Shown piece by piece: positions 1 to 6,500 of a stretch of 7,610 bases of DNA. The notes beneath the pieces are model-generated. The model saw only the letters and a list, made by a program, of their open reading frames with translations. It made no database searches and was not told where the DNA came from. Numbering within the stretch: position 1 is the stretch's first letter; every line of letters starts with the position of its first letter. A program made the position numbers and the translations under genes. This stretch comes from an uncultured Clostridia bacterium (GTDB lineage: Bacteria; Bacillota; Clostridia; Christensenellales; Borkfalkiaceae): contig CAMOVY010000053.1 of NCBI GenBank assembly GCA_946627905.1, positions 1-7,610 of the forward strand, read 5' to 3'.

Positions 1-458
1 AAAACAAGACCTATTACGCGCTTAACGACGCGGTTATTTCGAGAACGTACGAAGAAGATAAGCGGTTGGTGGTAAGTCTTGGCGTTAAAATAGGCGATTG
101 CACTTTGCAGACGATAACGGGCGACGGCGTAATTTTGGCAACCCCCACGGGTTCGACGGCATATTCGCTGTCCGCAGGCGGCGCGGTTATCGCGCCAGAC
201 GTTCAGGCGGTATGTCTTACACCCGTATCGGCGCACTCGTTTTCGGCAAAACCCTTCGTATGTTCGGCTGACGAAAAATTTACGCTGACGCACGAAGGCG
301 GCGCAAAAGCGGGGCTGTTTATAGACGGCAAACTCGTCGGCTTTTTAGAGCAGGGCGACAGCGTTAACATTATTAAAGCGGAAAGAAAAACGATATTTTT
401 ACGTAAAAAGGGGTTTGATTTTTTCGCCCGCTTAAACAATAAATTGCAGGAAAGGTAA
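1..458 (+). CDS. nadK: NAD kinase, C-terminal part (5' end outside window)
   Basis: Catalyses ATP-dependent phosphorylation of NAD+ to NADP+ in the cytoplasm. The open frame runs from base 3 with no start before the window edge, so the gene is cut at its 5' end. About 151 codons are visible, a little over half of a usual NAD kinase of roughly 270 residues. The missing part would hold the N-terminal GGDGT nucleotide-binding motif. Visible family signatures are ALNDAVISR (start of the C-terminal beta-rich domain, equivalent to the conserved NE/ND motif), the glycine-rich stretch GDGVILATPTGSTAYS, and TPVSAHSFSAKPFV, which matches the conserved TP-x-x-x-HS block. A TTG at 66 lies inside conserved sequence and is not the start. 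It ends 6 bp before argR, and nadK-argR-recN is a standard clostridial gene order, so co-transcription is likely. Confidence 0.96.
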   Translation, partial: NKTYYALNDAVISRTYEEDKRLVVSLGVKIGDCTLQTITGDGVILATPTGSTAYSLSAGGAVIAPDVQAVCLTPVSAHSFSAKPFVCSADEKFTLTHEGGAKAGLFIDGKLVGFLEQGDSVNIIKAERKTIFLRKKGFDFFARLNNKLQER

Positions 459-464
459 GGGAAA

Positions 465-911
465 ATGACTAAAAAAGACAGGCTTAACGCAATCTGCGCG
501 ATTATAAAGGAAAACGAAATTTCCACGCAGGAAGAATTGACCGAAAAACTTATCGGTATGGGTTTCGACGTGTCGCAAGCGACCGTTTCGCGCGATATAA
601 ACGAATTAGACCTTATTAAAGTGGAAGGCGTAGACAGAAAATCGGTCTATAAAAAGGCGGATAAAATAAATTCGGATATTCCGCAAAAAATAAAGGATTT
701 ATTTAAACAAATCACGGTGTCAATCGTCGCCGCGAACAATCTTATCGTCGTTAAAACGCTTAACGGCAACGGCAGTTCCGCGGGCATGGCGATAGACCAG
801 ATGAGTATTCCGCAGATTTTGGGAACTATCGCGGGGGACGACACGCTTCTAATAGTTGCGAAAACCAACTCCGACGCGGAAATTATCGTAAAAATCTTAA
901 GGTCGGTTTAA
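465..911 (+). CDS. argR: Arginine repressor ArgR/AhrC
   Basis: Arginine-responsive transcription factor that represses arginine synthesis genes and, in Bacillus, activates catabolic ones; it works as a hexamer. At 148 residues it is full length (AhrC is 149). The N-terminal winged helix-turn-helix spans about residues 1-70, with the DNA-recognition signature ATVSRDI (S42, R43). The C-terminal oligomerisation and arginine-binding domain spans about 75-148 and contains IPQILGTIAGDDT, with the arginine-contacting acidic pair at D125-D126. The ATG at 465 follows an AGGAAAGG-like ribosome binding site (448-455). The stop overlaps the recN start by one base (TAATG). No arginine genes lie in the window, and I saw no good ARG box here, so its targets are elsewhere. 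Linkage to recN is positional conservation in Bacillota rather than an obvious functional partnership. Confidence 0.96.
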   Translation: MTKKDRLNAICAIIKENEISTQEELTEKLIGMGFDVSQATVSRDINELDLIKVEGVDRKSVYKKADKINSDIPQKIKDLFKQITVSIVAANNLIVVKTLNGNGSSAGMAIDQMSIPQILGTIAGDDTLLIVAKTNSDAEIIVKILRSV

Positions 912-2611
912 TGCTAACTAGGCTCGTGATAAAAAACGTCGCTTTGATTGAAAGCGCGGTAATAGACTTTACGGCGGGGTTTAACGTCTTATCGGGCGAA
1001 ACGGGTTCGGGAAAATCCGTTATTTTAGAGTCGCTTAATTTCGTTTTAGGCGCTAAGGCGGATAAAACGCTTATAAGAAGCGGCGAAACCGAGTGCACGG
1101 TATCCGCGGAGTTCGGATTTTTAAGCGACGGCGTGTATTCCGTTTTAGACGAATTCGGTTTCGAAAAAGACGACGTTTTGATAATCACGCGAAAGTTCAA
1201 CCTTTCCGGCAAAAACACCGTTTCAATCAATGGCAATTCCGCCACGGTATCGATGGTAAAACGCCTGACGGCGCTTTTAATCGACGTGCACGGGCAAAGC
1301 GAACATTTTTATCTTTTAAACGCCGCAAATCAGTTAAAACTTATAGATAAACTTTGCGGCATACAGGACGGGGAACTGATAACGAAATCGAAAAACGCCT
1401 ATGCAGACTATAAAAAACTTACCGAAGAACTCTCCGCCGCGGGCGGCGACGAAGCGGCAAGACTTATAAAAGCCGACGTTTTAAGTTATCAGATACGCGA
1501 AATAGAGACCGCGGATATAAAGGAAAACGAGTTTGAAGAATTAACCGCGTTAAAAGATAAACTTTTACACAGGGAAAAAATAATCAACGCGCTTTCCGCC
1601 GTCAAAAGCAGTATCGAAGACGAAGGCGGCGTTTCGGATATTCTTGCAAACGCGACGCGCGCTTTAGGCGGCATATCTTCTTTTAGCGAAGAATATTCAG
1701 CGCTTTACGACAGGCTTAACGGTGTTTACGCTGAAACAGACGATATTTTAAGCGCGGTATCCGACAGGTTAGACGATTTAGGATACAGCGAATACAGCCT
1801 TGACCAAATAGAAGAACGGCTTGGCGTTATTAAAAACCTATTCAGAAAATACGGCGGCGATTACGGCGCTTTGATAAGTTTTTATAACAATGCCGCCAAC
1901 GAAAAAGAGCGGCTGGATAATTTTGCTGAATACGCGGAAAAACTGCAAAGCAAAATTGCCGACGCCCAAAAAGAATTGTATTCGATATATCTGGAACTCG
2001 GCAAAACCCGTAGGGTTTACGCCGAAATCTTTGCCAAAAACGTACTGAAAGAACTTACCGAACTCGGCATGAACAAGTCGCAATTTTTTATCAAATTCAA
2101 CGATATACCCGATTTTGAAGACTGTAAATTCAGCGGTTATAACGGTTTTGACGAAATATCGTTTATGTTTTCGGCAAATTCGGGCGAACCCGTAAAACCG
2201 TTATCCGACGTTATAAGCGGCGGAGAAATGAGCCGATTTATGCTTGCGATTAAGGCGCAAACGGCAAAATACAACGATATTTATACTTTTATTTTCGACG
2301 AAATAGACGCGGGAATAAGCGGCGCAATAGCGTGGGTTGTCGCTGAAAAACTAGTGAAAATTTCCGCGACCGTGCAGGTTATCGCCGTATCGCATCTGCC
2401 ACAGATAGCGTCTTTTGCAGACAACAATATTCTTATCGAAAAGACGGAGACCGCCGACAAAACCATAACCACCGTAAAAACGCTGGACGATAATGGTAAG
2501 ATAAACGAAATTATACGGCTTTCGGGCGGCGACGCGGACAATCTTTCCGCCAAAGAACACGCCAAATCGCTTATTAAAAAAGCAACCGAATATAAAGCAA
2601 AGACTGTTTAA
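911..2611 (+). CDS. recN: DNA repair protein RecN
   Basis: SMC-like ATPase that acts early in repair of DNA double-strand breaks, gathering broken ends on the nucleoid before RecA-dependent recombination. The 566 residues match the family length (about 550-580). Visible ABC/SMC motifs, in order: Walker A GETGSGKS (G29-S36); the conserved DVHGQSEH block after the first ATPase lobe; a long charged, coiled-coil-like middle (about 150-370); the ABC signature SGGEMSR (from S436); Walker B FIFDEIDAGISG (D463, catalytic E464); and the H-loop AVSHLPQIA (H495). The short central coil separates RecN from full-length SMC and SbcC proteins. The ATG at 911 overlaps the argR stop by one base, so translation is probably coupled. 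No damage, frameshift or missing catalytic residue is seen. A hairpin and an intrinsic terminator follow directly. Confidence 0.97.
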   Translation: MLTRLVIKNVALIESAVIDFTAGFNVLSGETGSGKSVILESLNFVLGAKADKTLIRSGETECTVSAEFGFLSDGVYSVLDEFGFEKDDVLIITRKFNLSGKNTVSINGNSATVSMVKRLTALLIDVHGQSEHFYLLNAANQLKLIDKLCGIQDGELITKSKNAYADYKKLTEELSAAGGDEAARLIKADVLSYQIREIETADIKENEFEELTALKDKLLHREKIINALSAVKSSIEDEGGVSDILANATRALGGISSFSEEYSALYDRLNGVYAETDDILSAVSDRLDDLGYSEYSLDQIEERLGVIKNLFRKYGGDYGALISFYNNAANEKERLDNFAEYAEKLQSKIADAQKELYSIYLELGKTRRVYAEIFAKNVLKELTELGMNKSQFFIKFNDIPDFEDCKFSGYNGFDEISFMFSANSGEPVKPLSDVISGGEMSRFMLAIKAQTAKYNDIYTFIFDEIDAGISGAIAWVVAEKLVKISATVQVIAVSHLPQIASFADNNILIEKTETADKTITTVKTLDDNGKINEIIRLSGGDADNLSAKEHAKSLIKKATEYKAKTV

Positions 2612-2630
2612 CACCCGTAGACGTTAAACA
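2605..2630 (+). other. Hairpin at recN stop codon whose loop copies the terminator arm
   Basis: TGTTTAAC (2605-2612) and GTTAAACA (2623-2630) form a perfect 8-bp inverted repeat. The recN stop codon lies inside the 5' arm. The 10-base loop, ACCCGTAGAC (2613-2622), is identical to bases 2634-2643, the 5' side of the following terminator, 21 bp further on. This is either an imperfect 21-bp tandem duplication or a deliberate two-hairpin arrangement. A regulatory role is inference only. Confidence 0.5.
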
Positions 2631-2634
2631 TTTA

Positions 2635-2672
2635 CCCGTAGACCTTTTAAGGTTTACGGGGTTTTTGTTTTT
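2635..2672 (+). terminator. Intrinsic terminator after recN
   Basis: CCCGTAGACC (2635-2644) pairs with GGTTTACGGG (2651-2660): ten base pairs including one G-U, with a TTTTAA loop. The T-rich run GTTTTTGTTTTT (2661-2672) follows. This is a typical Rho-independent terminator closing the nadK-argR-recN transcript. It also implies that spoIVB is transcribed from its own promoter or by read-through. I could not identify a convincing promoter in the 48 bases between the terminator and the spoIVB start. Confidence 0.85.
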
Positions 2673-2711
2673 ACGCATATTTTTTTATCGGTTGCAAAAA
2701 ATAGAAAAGAC

Positions 2712-2718
2712 GGGGTGA
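2712..2718 (+). promoter_or_regulatory. Ribosome binding site that fixes the spoIVB start
   Basis: GGGGTGA lies 2 bases upstream of the ATG at 2721, with its G run 5 bases away, at normal Shine-Dalgarno spacing. An in-frame GTG at 2715 sits inside this element and has no good binding site of its own, so the ATG at 2721 is preferred. Confidence 0.7.
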
Positions 2719-2720
2719 AT

Positions 2721-3707
2721 ATGAAGAGAAAAATCATTGCTTTTTTACTTGCTGTAGGTTTTACCTGTTGCGCTTTCTTTTTTAACGGGAACGTAGCGTA
2801 TGCGGAAAACCGCACGGTGTTTTTAGGCGGCGCGCCCGCTGGATTTAATATGCAGACGAGAGGCGCGCTTATTGCGGGGCTTTCGGACGTGATAACCGAA
2901 GAAGGTGTAAAAAGCCCGTCTAAAGACGCGGGGCTGCAAATAGGCGACGTTATATATTATATAGAAAATACCGAAGTAAACAGCGCCAAAGACGTTGAAA
3001 GGGTAATAAGTCTTACAAGCGGCGGTATAAAAGTAGAATACTTAAGATGCGGCAACATATGCACCGCGGAAATAACGCCCGCAACCGACTTAAACGGAGA
3101 TAAAAAACTCGGCATTTTCATAAGAGACGAAATCAGCGGCATAGGCACGATAACTTATATAGATAAAGACAGAATAGCGACTTTAGGGCATCCCGTACTT
3201 GACGAAAACGGCGATTTATTAAAAATTATCAAAGGCAAAATTTACGCTTGCAATATTACGGGTTGCGTTAAGGGTGAAAGGGGCGCGCCCGGCGAACTTC
3301 GGGGCGTTATATTGAAAAAAGAAGAAATAGGCGTTATAGACGGCAACACCGAATATGGTGTTTTCGGCACGGTGAACGACAAATTCGATATAAAAGACCT
3401 GAAAAAGATAGAAATCGGAGAAGGTAAAATGGGCGACGCGGTAGTTTATACCACGATAAACGGAAGTACCCCGAAAGAATATTCAATATCCATAATAAAG
3501 GCCGACAACGCTTTTTCGGGCAATAAAAATTACGTGATTAAAATTACCGATAAAGAACTGTTAAACTCAACGGGCGGCATAGTGCAGGGTATGAGCGGCA
3601 GTCCTATAGTGCAGAACGGTAAACTCGTCGGCGCAATAACGCACGTATTTATAAACGACCCGACGCGCGGTTTCGGTATTTCAATAAATAATATGTTAGA
3701 CAAATAA
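2721..3707 (+). CDS. spoIVB: SpoIVB-type serine peptidase (family S55), compact form
   Basis: SpoIVB is made in the forespore and secreted into the intermembrane space. There it cleaves SpoIVFA and releases the SpoIVFB protease that activates sigma-K in the mother cell. The 328 residues show a membrane-spanning signal segment (about 4-28, ending VAYAE), a PDZ domain (about 33-115, with GGAPAGF and SPSKDAGLQIGD at 65-76), and an S55 peptidase domain to the end. The catalytic triad inferred by comparison with B. subtilis is complete: H157 in TLGHP, D277 in ITDKELL, and S292 in GIVQGMSGSP. The closing THVFINDPTRGFGI is also diagnostic. B. subtilis SpoIVB is about 426 residues. Here the segment between membrane anchor and PDZ is almost absent, although the reading frame is intact. 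The next gene is not spo0A, the usual clostridial neighbour. The ATG is chosen over GTG 2715 for its Shine-Dalgarno spacing. Confidence 0.9.
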   Translation: MKRKIIAFLLAVGFTCCAFFFNGNVAYAENRTVFLGGAPAGFNMQTRGALIAGLSDVITEEGVKSPSKDAGLQIGDVIYYIENTEVNSAKDVERVISLTSGGIKVEYLRCGNICTAEITPATDLNGDKKLGIFIRDEISGIGTITYIDKDRIATLGHPVLDENGDLLKIIKGKIYACNITGCVKGERGAPGELRGVILKKEEIGVIDGNTEYGVFGTVNDKFDIKDLKKIEIGEGKMGDAVVYTTINGSTPKEYSISIIKADNAFSGNKNYVIKITDKELLNSTGGIVQGMSGSPIVQNGKLVGAITHVFINDPTRGFGISINNMLDK

Positions 3708-3721
3708 GTTTTAATATAAAA

Positions 3722-3736
3722 TTATGTCTGACATAA
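3722..3736. repeat. Perfect 15-bp palindrome upstream of the dacF-like gene
   Basis: TTATGTC-T-GACATAA is a perfect 7+7 dyad around a single central base. The centre is too short for an RNA hairpin loop, so if functional it is more likely a binding site for a dimeric regulator. It lies 46 bp upstream of the ATG and overlaps the possible -35 box at 3728-3733. The cognate protein is unknown. Confidence 0.5.
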
Positions 3737-3756
3737 CGAATAAAAATCGCAATGAT
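3728..3756 (+). promoter_or_regulatory. Possible sigma-A-like promoter for the dacF-like gene
   Basis: CTGACA (3728-3733, 5 of 6 matches to the -35 consensus) and AATGAT (3751-3756, 4 of 6 to the -10) are separated by 17 bp. The -10 is weak. I saw no convincing sigma-F or sigma-G match in the 75-bp gap. No terminator is visible after spoIVB, so read-through from that gene is also possible. Confidence 0.3.
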
Positions 3757-3782
3757 ACAGACAATATTTTTAAGGTGATATT

Positions 3783-4982
3783 ATGAGAAAGAATTTTTCA
3801 ATATTTTTTATAGCCATTGCTTTCGTGTTATCTTTCAGTGTGTTTTTCAGTTATACTATGGTAAGCAGGGCGTTTGCAGACAATACGGTTTTATCAAAAA
3901 GCGAAGAAGTTAAAGGTTTAAGTAAATCTTCTATTTTAGTGGACGCGGAATCGGGCACGGTGCTTAATGCGCATAACGAAAATGCGGCGTATCCTATTGC
4001 AAGCATGTGCAAAATAATGACTCTGCTTTTATGTTTTGAAAGCGTAGATAACGGCGATATGTCTTATAACGACACGATAGTCGTAAGCGAAACTGCCGCG
4101 GGCATGGGCGGTTCGCAAGTGTTTTTAGAAGCGGGCGCAGAATATTCCGTCGATGAATTGTTAAAAAGCATAACCGTCGCGTCCGCAAACGACGCCTGCG
4201 TGGCTATGGCTGAAACCATTTGCGGCAGCGAAGACCTTTTCGTTGAAAAAATGAACGAAAAGGCAAAATCGCTCGGTATGGATAATACGGTATTCGTAAA
4301 CTGTACGGGGCTACCTAAAGCGGGACAACACTCTTCGGCAAAAGACGTTGCAAAAATGTTTTCGGAACTTATTAAGCATAAGGATTATTTCAGATTTTCC
4401 ACCGTCTGGATGGACGAAATAAAACATCCCGAAGGCAGAATTACCGAGATTTCAAATACCAACAAACTTATAAGATATTATAAGGGTTGCGACTGCGGTA
4501 AAACGGGTTATACGTCGGAAGCGGGGCATTGTTTGTGCGCTTCGGCAACGCGCGACGGGCTGCGACTTATTTCGGTGGTAATTTCCGCACCCGACAGCAA
4601 AACCCGATTTAAAGAAGTTTCGTCAGCGTTTAACTACGGTTTTGCAAATTACGAAAATAAGACGGTTATAGATAATAGTAAACCGCTTGATTTTACCGTA
4701 AGCGTTAAAGGCGGCAAAAAAGCCGAAGTTTCGGCAATCAGCGAACGCGCCGTAAAGGTTTTGAATAAAAAGAACGAAAAAAGAAGTTTCGAATTTGATT
4801 TTATTCCCGATAAAAGCGTTAAAGCGCCCGTTTATACAAACGATATAATAGGCGTACTCGATATTTACGAAAACGGCGTGAAAATCGATTCGGTAGCGGT
4901 AAAGGCGGCGGAAGATATAAAAGTCAAAACTTATTTCGACGTTTTAGAAGATATCGGCGCGAAGTGGTCGATAGTATCTTAA
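3783..4982 (+). CDS. dacF: D-alanyl-D-alanine carboxypeptidase (S11, DacF-like)
   Basis: Penicillin-binding carboxypeptidase that removes the terminal D-Ala from peptidoglycan stem peptides outside the membrane. At 399 residues it is close to B. subtilis DacF (about 389). It has a signal peptide (about 1-32, cleavage likely after RAFA), then the three active-site motifs: S74-M-C-K77 (nucleophile S74), S134-A-N136, and K240-T-G242. The last ~100 residues match the small beta-rich PBP5 C-terminal domain and end in the usual amphipathic-type tail (KTYFDVLEDIGAKW). The motif-1 residue before Lys is Cys rather than the usual Thr, and the protein has several further cysteines around motifs 2 and 3. 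A good ribosome binding site, AAGGTGAT (3772-3779), precedes the ATG. DacF rather than DacA or DacB is inferred from spoIVB next door and lysA following, as dacF and lysA flank one locus in B. subtilis. The family call is firm; the DacF paralogue is moderate. Confidence 0.9.
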   Translation: MRKNFSIFFIAIAFVLSFSVFFSYTMVSRAFADNTVLSKSEEVKGLSKSSILVDAESGTVLNAHNENAAYPIASMCKIMTLLLCFESVDNGDMSYNDTIVVSETAAGMGGSQVFLEAGAEYSVDELLKSITVASANDACVAMAETICGSEDLFVEKMNEKAKSLGMDNTVFVNCTGLPKAGQHSSAKDVAKMFSELIKHKDYFRFSTVWMDEIKHPEGRITEISNTNKLIRYYKGCDCGKTGYTSEAGHCLCASATRDGLRLISVVISAPDSKTRFKEVSSAFNYGFANYENKTVIDNSKPLDFTVSVKGGKKAEVSAISERAVKVLNKKNEKRSFEFDFIPDKSVKAPVYTNDIIGVLDIYENGVKIDSVAVKAAEDIKVKTYFDVLEDIGAKWSIVS

Positions 4983-5024
4983 ATAAACTAATACGTGCTA
5001 TAAGAAAAAAATATTATATAATAA

Positions 5025-5054
5025 TTGACAAGCATACGTTTTAATTGTTAAAAT
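5025..5054 (+). promoter_or_regulatory. Strong sigma-A-type promoter of lysA
   Basis: TTGACA (5025-5030, perfect -35), an 18-bp spacer, and TAAAAT (5049-5054, 5 of 6) preceded by TG one base upstream, which is a full extended -10. The sequence just upstream (5004-5024) is almost pure A/T, like an UP element, and includes ATTATATAAT (5013-5022). Transcription would begin near 5061, leaving a leader of about 20 bases. That is too short for a lysine riboswitch or T-box. Confidence 0.8.
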
Positions 5055-5080
5055 TTAAGAAAAAACAAGGGAAACGTGTT

Positions 5081-6385
5081 ATGAACGCAAGAAACACATT
5101 ATCCGAAGGTAAAAACGGCATATTACAAATCGGGGGCGTGGACGTAAAAGATTTGGCGTCTTTATACGGCACGCCTTTGTACGTTTTCGATAAAGCGCAT
5201 ATTAAAAACGTCTGCAAAACCTTTGCCGAAAGTCTTGAAAAATATTACGGCTACGGCAAAATATTTTACGCATCGAAAGCGTTTTGCTGTAAAGAAATTT
5301 ACAGAATAGTAAAAGAAGCGGGGCTTGGGGCGGACGTCGTGTCAAGCGGCGAAATTTTTACCGCTCTGTTTGCGGGCGCGGACGCTGAAAATTTGTGCTT
5401 TCACGGGAATAACAAGAGTTTTGCGGATTTAGAATACGCAATACAAAGCGGCGTCGGATACGTCGTGATAGACGCGCTATCTGAAATAGACGATATTGAC
5501 GCCATTTGCGCAAAATATAAAGTTAAACAGCGCGTTCTACTTCGCGTAAACCCCGGGGTAGAAGCGCATACTCATCATTATATTCAGACGGCAAAACCCG
5601 ATTCGAAGTTCGGCTTTTCTATTGCAAACGGCGACGCGGATACTGCCGCTAAAAAACTCGTTTCTAAATCCCACGTTGATTTTTGCGGATTGCATTGTCA
5701 TATCGGCTCGCAGATATTTGAAAAAACTTCTTTTCTGATTGCCGTGGAAAAAATGGTCGATTACTATAAAAAAGTCGCCCTAGATTTCGGCGCAAAACTT
5801 TCCGTGCTTAATTTAGGCGGCGGGTTCGGCATATATTATACCGACGGCGACCCGAAATTCGGCTGCGCGGACTACGCCGATTATATTAAATGCATATGCG
5901 AAAAACTGTGCGCTTGCTTGGCGGAAAAGGGCATAGAAAAGCCGTATCTTATATTCGAACCGGGGCGCTCTATAGTCGGCGAAGCGGGAATAACTTTATA
6001 CACCGTCGGCAGAATAAAACGGATAGCAGGACTTAAAAACTATCTTTCGGTAAACGGCGGTATGTTCGAAAATCCGAGATACGCGTTATACCAAGCAAAA
6101 TACACGGTATTAGCGGCGGAACGTTTACACGACAAGCCCGACACGACTTACACCGTAGCGGGCAAGTGTTGTGAAAGCGGGGACGTTATAGCGGAAAACG
6201 TAAATCTTCCCGAAATGCGCGAAGGGGAACTTGTTGCGGTGCTTTCAACGGGCGCTTACAACTATTCGATGGCGAGTAATTATAACCGCAATTGCGTGCC
6301 GCCCGTAGTGATGGCGGAAAACGGAAAATCGTATTTATGCGTTAAAGGTCAGACTTTTGAAGACCTTGTGCGCAACGATATATAA
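5081..6385 (+). CDS. lysA: Diaminopimelate decarboxylase LysA
   Basis: PLP enzyme that decarboxylates meso-diaminopimelate to L-lysine, the last step of lysine synthesis. The 434 residues fit the family (about 420-440). Fold-type III (alanine racemase-like) barrel signatures: the PLP lysine K66 in FYASKAF, the conserved HCHIGSQ (H207), the glycine loop GGGFG (G246-G248), EPGRS (from E293), the catalytic cysteine of CESGD (C364), and GAYNYSMASNYN near the end. The frame stays open upstream to a TTG at 5045, but that lies inside the promoter. The ATG at 5081, with AAGGGAA (5067-5073) in front of it, is the supported start. Its own promoter and a following terminator make it most likely monocistronic. 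Its presence also implies that the cell makes meso-diaminopimelate, the likely cross-linking residue of its wall, though this window does not show the wall type. Confidence 0.96.
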   Translation: MNARNTLSEGKNGILQIGGVDVKDLASLYGTPLYVFDKAHIKNVCKTFAESLEKYYGYGKIFYASKAFCCKEIYRIVKEAGLGADVVSSGEIFTALFAGADAENLCFHGNNKSFADLEYAIQSGVGYVVIDALSEIDDIDAICAKYKVKQRVLLRVNPGVEAHTHHYIQTAKPDSKFGFSIANGDADTAAKKLVSKSHVDFCGLHCHIGSQIFEKTSFLIAVEKMVDYYKKVALDFGAKLSVLNLGGGFGIYYTDGDPKFGCADYADYIKCICEKLCACLAEKGIEKPYLIFEPGRSIVGEAGITLYTVGRIKRIAGLKNYLSVNGGMFENPRYALYQAKYTVLAAERLHDKPDTTYTVAGKCCESGDVIAENVNLPEMREGELVAVLSTGAYNYSMASNYNRNCVPPVVMAENGKSYLCVKGQTFEDLVRNDI

Positions 6386-6409
6386 ACGCGCAAAATATTT
6401 TATAAACGT

Positions 6410-6438
6410 AAACGCCTGATTTTCGGGCGTTTTTTCTT
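6410..6438 (+). terminator. Intrinsic terminator after lysA
   Basis: AAACGCCTGA (6410-6419) pairs with TCGGGCGTTT (6423-6432) over 10 bp with one G-T wobble and a 3-base loop, followed by a T-rich run to 6438. It ends the lysA transcript. Its tail runs directly into the -35 region of the next promoter. Confidence 0.85.
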
Positions 6439-6465
6439 GCAATTTTTACACGCTTATTATATAAT
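6437..6465 (+). promoter_or_regulatory. Sigma-A-type promoter of the M50 protease-scpA transcript
   Basis: TTGCAA (6437-6442, 4 of 6 matches) and a perfect TATAAT (6460-6465) stand at the ideal 17-bp spacing. Transcription would start near 6472. The leader is very AT-rich and ends in a strong ribosome binding site, AAGGTGGTGA (6490-6499), just before the ATG at 6501. Confidence 0.75.
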
Positions 6466-6500
6466 TATTAATATAGTTGTTTAATAATTAAGGTGGTGAA

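Noticed and set aside
203..526. Minus-strand open frame of 107 codons opposite nadK and argR
   Set aside because: It lies entirely over two well-supported genes, has no ribosome binding site or recognisable family features, and is best explained as a shadow frame.
883..1245. Minus-strand open frame of 120 codons opposite recN
   Set aside because: It covers the conserved Walker A region of recN on the other strand and its low-complexity product resembles no family I know.
2281..2614. Overlapping minus-strand frames opposite the end of recN
   Set aside because: They mirror the conserved Walker B and H-loop coding sequence, and neither has a plausible start signal.
2675..2706. Possible forespore sigma-factor promoter for spoIVB starting at GCATA (2675-2679)
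   Set aside because: No -10 element matching sigma-F or sigma-G appears at an acceptable spacing.
3735..3752. Possible ARG box (GAATAAAAAT core) upstream of the dacF-like gene
   Set aside because: Only one half-site matches; the second half and the outer bases of the ArgR consensus fail, and the gene is not an arginine gene.
4993..5039. Imperfect inverted repeat ACGTGCT / AGCATACGT around the lysA -35 region
   Set aside because: The arms differ by a two-base insertion and the intervening sequence is plain AT-rich promoter DNA, so chance is likely.
5045..5080. Longer LysA starting at TTG 5045
   Set aside because: This codon lies between the -35 and -10 boxes, upstream of the expected transcription start, and the added residues are basic and unlike the family N-terminus.
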